64,000 bases of DNA. Origin: Ascidiaceihabitans sp023955215 (lineage in GTDB: Bacteria > Pseudomonadota > Alphaproteobacteria > Rhodobacterales > Rhodobacteraceae). Below are positions 58,312 to 64,000 of this stretch, in pieces (position 1 is the first letter of the stretch; the number at the start of each line of letters is the position of its first letter). The stretch lies in NCBI GenBank assembly GCA_943788345.1, contig CALSPX010000004.1:282861-346860 (forward strand), written 5' to 3'. Both the position numbers and the translations under genes were made by a program. The notes beneath the pieces are model-generated. The model saw only the letters and a list, made by a program, of their open reading frames with translations. It searched no databases and had not been told where the DNA came from.

Positions 58312-60970
58312 TTATCCTTTGATGACGGCCTTAGCCGCGTTGATTGCTGCTTCTGCGTTTGTTGCATCCTTGGCCCCACCTTGGGCCATATCCGCACGAC
58401 CGCCGCCGCCTTTACCGCCCAATTCGGCGACTGCCGCCTTGACCAAATCGACAGCACTGACGCTATCAGTCTTATCCGCCGTCACACCAGCAGCTACAGC
58501 CACCTTGCCGTCTGCATCCGCGATCAACAGAACCGCACCCGAGCCAATACGTGTTTTATGTTCGTCAATCAGAGCTGGCAGGTCTTTACCCGTCACGCCG
58601 CTCAACGCTTGCGCAAGGAAGGCCACGCCGTTCACGTCTTCCGCCTCAGCCGGTACAGCAGCACCGCCGGACATCGCCAACTCACGACGCAGTTGCGCCA
58701 CTTCATTGGCCAATGCTTTACGCTCTTCCATCAGGGCTTTAACCCGTACAGGCACATCAGAAACGGCGGTTTTCAACTCAGCCGCAGTGTCAGCCAGCAA
58801 CTTGTCCTGACCACGCAAGTACGCGATCGCATCTGCACCTGTCAGCGCCTCGATCCGGCGAACGCCAGAACTGGACGCGCTGTCGCTGAGCAATGCAAAG
58901 GCACCAATGTCGCCCGTTTGGCGCACATGCGTACCGCCGCACAGTTCCAGTGAATAGGTCTGACCATCGGCCCCTTTGCCTGATCCGGCTTGGGTACCCA
59001 TAGAAACAACACGCACTTCGTCGCCGTATTTTTCACCGAACAAAGCCTGAGCACCCAGTTCACGCGCATCATCTGGCGTCATGATGCGCGTTTCAACGGC
59101 GGTGTTCTGACGAATGTAGGCGTTCACCTCTGCCTCAACCTTGCGCTGATCTTCAACACTTAGGGCTTTGGAATGGCTGAAATCAAAGCGCAGACGATCT
59201 GCTGCGTTCAACGATCCACGTTGTGCCACGTGATCGCCCAAGGCACCGCGAAGCGCCTCGTGCAACAAGTGGGTCACAGAGTGGTTGGCACGAATGGATG
59301 TACGGCGCTGTATTATCCACTTCAAGAACAGCCGCCTGCCCTTTGGTAATGCTACCTTTTTCGACTGTCGCAATGTGGATAAACACGCCAGCTGACTTGC
59401 GGGTATCCGTCACACGGGCCGTTCCACTTTCAGTGCGGATCACACCAGTATCCCCAACTTGGCCACCGCTTTCAGCGTAAAACGGTGTTTGGTTCAAAGC
59501 GATCTGAACCTTGCCACCTGTTTCAACGGCGTCAACCAAAGCACCATCAGCAACCAAGCCAACGATTTGGCCCTCAGCTGTTTCAGTGTCATAACCAAGG
59601 AAGTCAGTTGTGCCTGCCTCGTCAACGACTTCAAACCAAACGGTTGCGTCTGCCGCTTCGCCAGAACCAGACCAGGCCGCACGGGCCTTGGCCTTTTGCT
59701 CTGCCATCGCCGTGTCGAACCCTTCAGTGTCCACACCACGACCCTTTTCGCGCAAAGCGTCTTGGGTGAGATCCAGTGGGAAACCGTATGTGTCATAAAG
59801 CTTAAACGCGGACGCGCCGGAAAGATCGGCACCTTCAGCCAAGCTGTCAACTTCATCATCTAGCAATTTCAAACCACGATCCAGCGTCTGTTTGAAACGC
59901 GTCTCTTCTTGATGCAGCGTCTCAGTGATCAAGGACTGTGCCTGACCCAACTCGGGATAGGCAGCGCCCATTTGTTGAACCAAGGCTGGCACCAGCTGGT
60001 GCATCATCGGGTCTTTGGCACCCAACAGATGCGCGTGACGCATCGCGCGGCGCATAATGCGTCGCAGCACGTAACCACGGCCCTCGTTGGACGGCATAAC
60101 GCCATCGGCCATAAGGAATGATGTCGAACGCAGGTGGTCGGCAATAACGCGGTGATGCGTGTTGCCCGGACCATCCGGATCAGAGCTGGAGGCATCCGCA
60201 CTGGCCTCAATCAGGCTGCGCATGAGATCAGTGTCGTAGTTGTCGTGCTTGCCTTGCAAAAGCGCACCAATACGCTCAAGGCCCATGCCCGTATCAATGG
60301 ACTGCATATCAAGCGGAACCATGCTGCCGTCAGCGAACTGTTCATTCTGCATGAACACGAGGTTCCAAATCTCAATAAAACGATCGCCATCTTCTTCAGG
60401 AGAACCGGGAGGGCCACCCCAGATGTGATCGCCGTGATCAAAGAAGATTTCAGTACAAGGACCACATGGACCTGTTGGACCCATACGCCAGAAATTGTCG
60501 TCAGTTGGGATGCGAATGATGCGGTCATCAGAAAGACCTGCAACCTTCTTCCACATCTTCGCCGCTTCATCATCAGTGTGATAAACCGTGACCAACAGGC
60601 GGTCTTTGGGGATGTCGAATTCTTTGGTCAACAATTCCCACGCGAATGGAATCGCCTCGGCCTTGAAGTAATTGCCAAAGCTAAAGTTACCAAGCATTTC
60701 AAAGAACGTGTGGTGACGTGCGGTGTAGCCCACGTTGTCCAGATCGTTGTGCTTGCCGCCAGCACGTACGCATTTTTGCGCAGATGTTGCGCGGTTATAG
60801 TCGCGGGTTTCGACGCCTGTGAACAGGTTTTTGAACTGCACCATACCAGAGTTTACGAACATCAACGTTGGATCGTTGCGCGGCACCAATGGGCTAGAAG
60901 GCACGATTTGGTGCCCCTGCTTTTCAAAGTAGTTCAAGAAGGTCGAGCGGATATCATTTAACGTGGGCAT
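58312..60970 (-). pseudogene. alaS: alanine--tRNA ligase, split by a single-base frameshift
   Basis: AlaRS charges tRNA-Ala and is essential. The aminoacylation domain reads normally from 60970 (DIRSTFLNYFEKQGH, HHTFFEMLGNFSFGNYFK, TGPCGPCTEIFFDHG) to about 59309. The frame then changes and the editing and C-Ala domains continue in the next frame. These contain RANHSVTHLLHEALRGALG with its HxxxH, CGGTHVRQTGD and a glycine-rich GGKGGGGRADMAQGG end. Dropping one base at about 59304-59311 (for example C59308) gives an 885-residue protein, the normal length. The upstream frame alone would run to 59183. Since both halves are well kept, a sequencing error or very recent mutation is likelier than decay. 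Confidence 0.9.
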
Positions 60971-61073
60971 ATGTCGTGCGCCTTATGGCAAATATTGCGT
61001 GATTAGTCTGTTAAGATCAGAAATACCGCTCCACCCAACAACTGTCCACAGTGCACAGGCCATAGAATGCAAC

Positions 61074-61098
61074 AAGGCGCCCCGCTCTGGGACGCCTT
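61074..61098 (-). terminator. terminator between recA and alaS
   Basis: On the minus strand AAGGCGTCCC pairs with GGGGCGCCTT (one U-G) around AGAGC, then TTGTTG. It lies 42 bases after the recA stop. Confidence 0.75.
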
Positions 61099-61139
61099 AT
61101 CAAACTATTGGTAACAAAAATTGGTCGATGAACAGGCTC

Positions 61140-62228
61140 TTAACCTTCTAGAACGCCATCATCTTCTTTTTTCTCGTGCTCTGGCATGTCGAAATCCAAG
61201 CCGTGCGATGCGCGGATTTTATCTTCGATCTCCAGTGCGATGCTCTCGTTTTCTTTCAAGAAGACCTTAGAGTTTTCACGCCCTTGCCCGAGTCGCTCAT
61301 CACCATAGCTGAACCAAGCGCCTGATTTATCAACGATGCCTGCTGCAACGCCCAAATCAAGCAGTTCGCCCATTTTTGAGATGCCTTCGCCATACATGAT
61401 GTCGAATTCAACTTTCTTGAACGGTGCCGCCACTTTGTTTTTAACAACTTTAACACGTGTCGCGTTGCCGACCACTTCTTCACGGTCTTTCAAAGCGCCA
61501 ATGCGGCGAATATCGAGGCGAACAGATGAATAGAACTTTAGCGCGTTGCCGCCTGAAGTTGTTTCAGGAGACCCAAACATAACGCCAATTTTCATGCGAA
61601 TTTGGTTGATGAAAATAACCATACAGTTGGAACGGCTGATAGAACCTGTCAGTTTACGCATAGCCTGAGACATAAGGCGTGCCTGAACACCAACAGAGCT
61701 ATCGCCCATATCGCCTTCAAGTTCTGATTTCGGCGTCAAAGCAGCAACCGAATCCACAACGACCATGTTCACCGCGCCAGAGCGCACCAAAGTGTCTGTG
61801 ATTTCGAGCGCTTGCTCACCAGTGTCCGGCTGTGAAATCAGCAACTCATCGATATCGATGCCAAGTTTTTTCGCGTATTGTGGGTCAAGTGCGTGCTCAG
61901 CATCCACAAATGCGCATACGCCGCCTTTTTTCTGCTGTTCTGCAATGCAATGCAGCGTCAGCGTGGTTTTACCTGATGATTCAGGGCCATAGATCTCAAT
62001 GATCCGCCCCATCGGCAGGCCACCTATGCCCAGTGCAATGTCCAAACCAAGGGAACCAGTCGAGCTGGCTACGATGTCCTGAACGGCGCCTTCAGCGCCC
62101 AATTTCATAATCGAACCTTTGCCAAATTGGCGTTCGATTTGTGCCAGTGCGCTGTCTAGCGCCTTTTGCTTATCTGCTGATTTTTTGTCTGTCATGGTTA
62201 AAAGATCTGCCGTTGCCATTGCGTTCAT
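61140..62228 (-). CDS. recA: recombinase RecA
   Basis: RecA forms filaments on single-stranded DNA, drives strand exchange and triggers LexA cleavage. The 362-residue protein has Walker A GPESSGKTT at 81-89 and NMVVVDSVAALTPKSELEGDMGD. The L1/L2 loops follow (QAMRKLTGSISRSNC, then MFGSPETTSGGNALKFY). An acidic C-terminus KKEDDG ends the protein. An SOS box of the alphaproteobacterial type lies 69 bases upstream, so LexA control is expected. An IS element sits about 310 bases upstream on the other strand, beyond the SOS box, so control should be intact. Confidence 0.99.
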   Translation of the reverse strand: MNAMATADLLTMTDKKSADKQKALDSALAQIERQFGKGSIMKLGAEGAVQDIVASSTGSLGLDIALGIGGLPMGRIIEIYGPESSGKTTLTLHCIAEQQKKGGVCAFVDAEHALDPQYAKKLGIDIDELLISQPDTGEQALEITDTLVRSGAVNMVVVDSVAALTPKSELEGDMGDSSVGVQARLMSQAMRKLTGSISRSNCMVIFINQIRMKIGVMFGSPETTSGGNALKFYSSVRLDIRRIGALKDREEVVGNATRVKVVKNKVAAPFKKVEFDIMYGEGISKMGELLDLGVAAGIVDKSGAWFSYGDERLGQGRENSKVFLKENESIALEIEDKIRASHGLDFDMPEHEKKEDDGVLEG

Positions 62229-62541
62229 CCCTTAGTGTCACACCCATGATGTGGCGGCAATGATTGCCTGACCTATATCTAGGGTACTTCGGTTATGTTC
62301 TTATAATGTTCCTGATAGGACCAAAAGTAGAACACTGCAAGTAAATTGTTAACCATCTGCAAACCTAACGGCGCAGAATAGCCAGACCTTACAGGGATAT
62401 TGGTTAATTAAATGCGAATACAGAAGGTGTTAGCTGTTCACGGATCGTGGGTATCAGCAAAGCGCAAACAACAATCAGAGACTTGTCTCTTGAGAAATCG
62501 AATGTCTGACGTCAGCGCTTATGGGTCCAAATAGCGGTATT
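62229..62541. other. recA upstream region
   Basis: 313 bases between recA and the IS end. It holds the SOS box (62297-62311) and a CtrA-like half site TTAACCAT (62349-62356). No gene was seen. Confidence 0.5.
62297..62311. promoter_or_regulatory. LexA/SOS box GTTC-N7-GTTC at recA
   Basis: GTTCTTATAATGTTC matches the known alphaproteobacterial SOS operator exactly. On the recA strand it reads GAAC-N7-GAAC and encloses a TATAAG that could be the -10 element, fitting repression by LexA. Confidence 0.88.
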
Positions 62542-62588
62542 TGCTAAGAGAGGGTTTGTTGCTCATCCTAACCACTGAGGAGTGGACG

Positions 62589-62954
62589 ATGAGAAAGACA
62601 ACGAAAAGCCCAGGCGAGAAGATCGTCAAAGAAATCAAGCGCGCCACGCGCAAACACTATTCATCCGAAGAGAAGATCAGGATCGTGCTGGATGGCTTGC
62701 GCGGTGAGGACAGTATTGCCGAGCTGTGCCGCCGTGAAGGCATATCCCAGGGCATCTATTACAAATGGTCAAAGGACTTCATGGAAGCCGGCAAGAAGCG
62801 TCTGGCAGGCGATACGGTACGTGCTGCAAACACCGATGAGGTCAAGGAACTGCGCCGGGAGGCAAAGGATCTCAAAGAGGTGGTAGCAGAGCAGACGCTC
62901 GAATTGCGACTTCTCAAAAAAAGCATGTTCGACGGTGGGGGCGACCACGAATGA
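62589..62954 (+). CDS. IS3-family transposase OrfA
   Basis: A 121-residue DNA-binding protein: a basic N-terminus, a helix-turn-helix (YSSEEKIRIVLDGLRGEDSIAELCRREGISQGIYYKWSKDF, about residues 21-61) and a leucine-zipper-like end (DEVKELRREAKDLKEVVAEQTLELRLLKKSM). The start is the ATG at 62589 with GAGG upstream; an upstream in-frame codon at 62541 would reach into the inverted repeat. The stop overlaps the orfB ATG (ATGA), so re-initiation rather than a slippery frameshift may couple the two. Confidence 0.92.
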   Translation: MRKTTKSPGEKIVKEIKRATRKHYSSEEKIRIVLDGLRGEDSIAELCRREGISQGIYYKWSKDFMEAGKKRLAGDTVRAANTDEVKELRREAKDLKEVVAEQTLELRLLKKSMFDGGGDHE

Positions 62955-63931
62955 GGTATCCCGCATCCGAGAAGTTAGAGATCATCCGGCTTGTCGAGGA
63001 AAGCCATCTGTCGGCACGCCTGACTCTGGCCAAGCTGGGTATCCCTCGCACCACGTTTTATCGCTGGTATGATCGGTATCTGCAGCGTGGCGAAGCAGGC
63101 CTTGAGGATCAATCTCCCAAGCCTAAACACGTTTGGAACCGCGTGCCTGACGAGGTGAAGCTCAAGGTTGTCGACTTCGCCTTGCAAGAAACAGAATTGT
63201 CACCGCGCGAGCTGGCAGTGACGTTCACTGATCAAGAGCGCTACTTTGTCTCAGAATCCACAGTGTATCGCGTGCTGAAGGCCCACGATCTGATCACCAG
63301 CCCTGCCTTCATCGTCATAAAGGCAGCCAGTGAGTTCAAAGATAAAACAACTGCGATCAATCAGCTTTGGCAGACCGACTTCACTTACATCAAGGTATTG
63401 GGTTGGGGCTGGTTCTATCTCAGTACCGTCCTGGATGATTACAGCCGTTACATCGTCTCTTGGAAGCTCTGCACGAACATGCGTGCGCAGGATGTGACTG
63501 ACACACTGGATCTCGCACTGCAGGCGTCTGGTTGCGATCAGGTGCATGTCATCCATAAACCGCGTCTGCTCAGTGACAACGGGTCAAGTTACGTCTCCGG
63601 GGACTTGGCGGAATGGTTGAAAGACAAAGGCATGAAGCATTCTCGTGGTGCGCCGTATCATCCGCAAACCCAAGGCAAGATCGAGCGTTGGCATCAGACT
63701 CTAAAGAACCGCATCTTGTTGGAAAACTACTTCCTGCCGGGTGATCTCGAAGCTCAGATCGAAGCCTTCGTCGATCACTACAACCACCAGCGCTATCACG
63801 AGAGCATCAACAACGTCACACCAGCCGACGTCTACTTTGGCCGTGACAAAGCCATTCTAAAACAAAGGGAAAGGATCAAACGAAAGACACTCGAAGCGCG
63901 GCGCTTGCATCACCGCCAGCACGCTGCATAA
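62951..63931 (+). CDS. IS3-family transposase OrfB (DDE)
   Basis: A 326-residue integrase-core transposase. The DDE catalytic triad is Asp143 (WQTDFTYIKV), Asp209 (LLSDNGSSYVSG) and Glu245 (QTQGKIERWHQ), with 35 residues between the last two as expected. The N-terminal part holds a second helix-turn-helix (SARLTLAKLGIPRTTFYRWYDRY) and an HTH_21-like segment. It is complete. Unlike most IS3 elements it has its own ATG that overlaps the orfA stop. Confidence 0.94.
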   Translation: MRYPASEKLEIIRLVEESHLSARLTLAKLGIPRTTFYRWYDRYLQRGEAGLEDQSPKPKHVWNRVPDEVKLKVVDFALQETELSPRELAVTFTDQERYFVSESTVYRVLKAHDLITSPAFIVIKAASEFKDKTTAINQLWQTDFTYIKVLGWGWFYLSTVLDDYSRYIVSWKLCTNMRAQDVTDTLDLALQASGCDQVHVIHKPRLLSDNGSSYVSGDLAEWLKDKGMKHSRGAPYHPQTQGKIERWHQTLKNRILLENYFLPGDLEAQIEAFVDHYNHQRYHESINNVTPADVYFGRDKAILKQRERIKRKTLEARRLHHRQHAA

Positions 63932-64000
63932 TCAAACCAACCAGATGAGCCAAACTCTCTCTTAGTTTAAGCGCACATTGGTTCCAAAAAACCTGACGAC

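Larger units (their letters stand above)
62542..63967 (+). mobile_element. IS3-family insertion sequence
   Basis: Two overlapping transposase genes lie between inverted repeats. CTAAGAGAGGGTTTG at 62544-62558 and CAAACTCTCTCTTAG at 63951-63965 match in 14 of 15 positions, and GCTCATC just inside both ends extends the similarity. The exact tips and the target duplication could not be fixed; weaker similarity continues outward (to about 62522 and 63985). Both open frames are intact, so the element may be active. Confidence 0.85.

Noticed and set aside
60134..60961. 275-codon plus-strand open frame inside alaS
   Set aside because: It is antisense to the well-conserved aminoacylation domain, has no recognisable domain and no credible ribosome site; a shadow of the coding strand's composition.
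62349..62356. CtrA half site TTAACCAT upstream of recA
   Set aside because: Only one half site in an A/T-rich gap; too weak alone to call a regulatory link.
1..64000. CRISPR array, prophage or defence island
   Set aside because: No spaced repeat series, no phage structural genes and no known defence genes were found; the only mobile genes are the IS3 pair.

Overview
The window looks like chromosome from a low-GC marine alphaproteobacterium of the Rhodobacteraceae (Roseobacter-type). The support is the ChpT phosphotransferase, the GTTC-N7-GTTC SOS box at recA, an IscR without cluster ligands, a class II DAHP synthase, an IalB-type periplasmic protein, and the suf operon layout. No species is claimed. 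The sequence is almost entirely core genome. The only mobile element seen is an IS3-type insertion sequence at the right edge.

Layout. 1-2.9 kb: proline synthesis (end of proB, proA), chpT and a small DUF3553 gene. 2.9-4.5 kb: ornithine-lipid genes olsB-olsA. 4.5-6.5 kb: rpsB-tsf behind a leader that can fold into a pseudoknot. 6.6-9.0 kb: Tat-exported metallo-hydrolase, a LuxR-type regulator without a luxI, and aroQ. 9.3-17.9 kb: an acyl-CoA catabolic block (three SDRs, thiolase, flavin oxidoreductase, APH-type kinase, TesB, VOC protein, ACAD10/11-like dehydrogenase) in two convergent operons. 18.2-25.6 kb: phoB-phoU-pstBACS-phoR with a three-repeat Pho box. 25.6-30.0 kb: gamma carbonic anhydrase, gmk, yicC, a PAS protein with a CtrA-type box, and DAHP synthase. 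30.2-36.6 kb: an AraC/GlxA regulator and a branched-chain-amino-acid-type ABC transporter. 36.7-39.7 kb: a solitary ectoine synthase, a HerA-like ATPase with a broken C-terminus, two candidate small RNAs and an IalB protein. 39.8-45.0 kb: FabF, ACP and LpxD, then an L,D-transpeptidase, a DUF882 protein and tRNA-Arg. 45.1-53.3 kb: iscR-led suf operon of nine genes. 53.4-58.3 kb: small enzymes, Lrp regulator, SMR pump, TypA. 58.3-62.2 kb: alaS (frameshifted) and recA. 62.5-64 kb: the IS element.

How the genes fit together. The Pst/Pho block is a complete phosphate uptake and sensing unit. Ornithine lipids nearby are classic phosphate-sparing lipids, although no Pho box is seen at olsB. The suf operon assembles Fe-S clusters under IscR control. 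The acyl-CoA block has the kinase plus ACAD10/11-type dehydrogenase pair known from 4-hydroxyacid catabolism. Two single-base frameshifts, in essential alaS and in herA, look more like sequencing errors than decay. No phage, CRISPR array or defence locus was seen.
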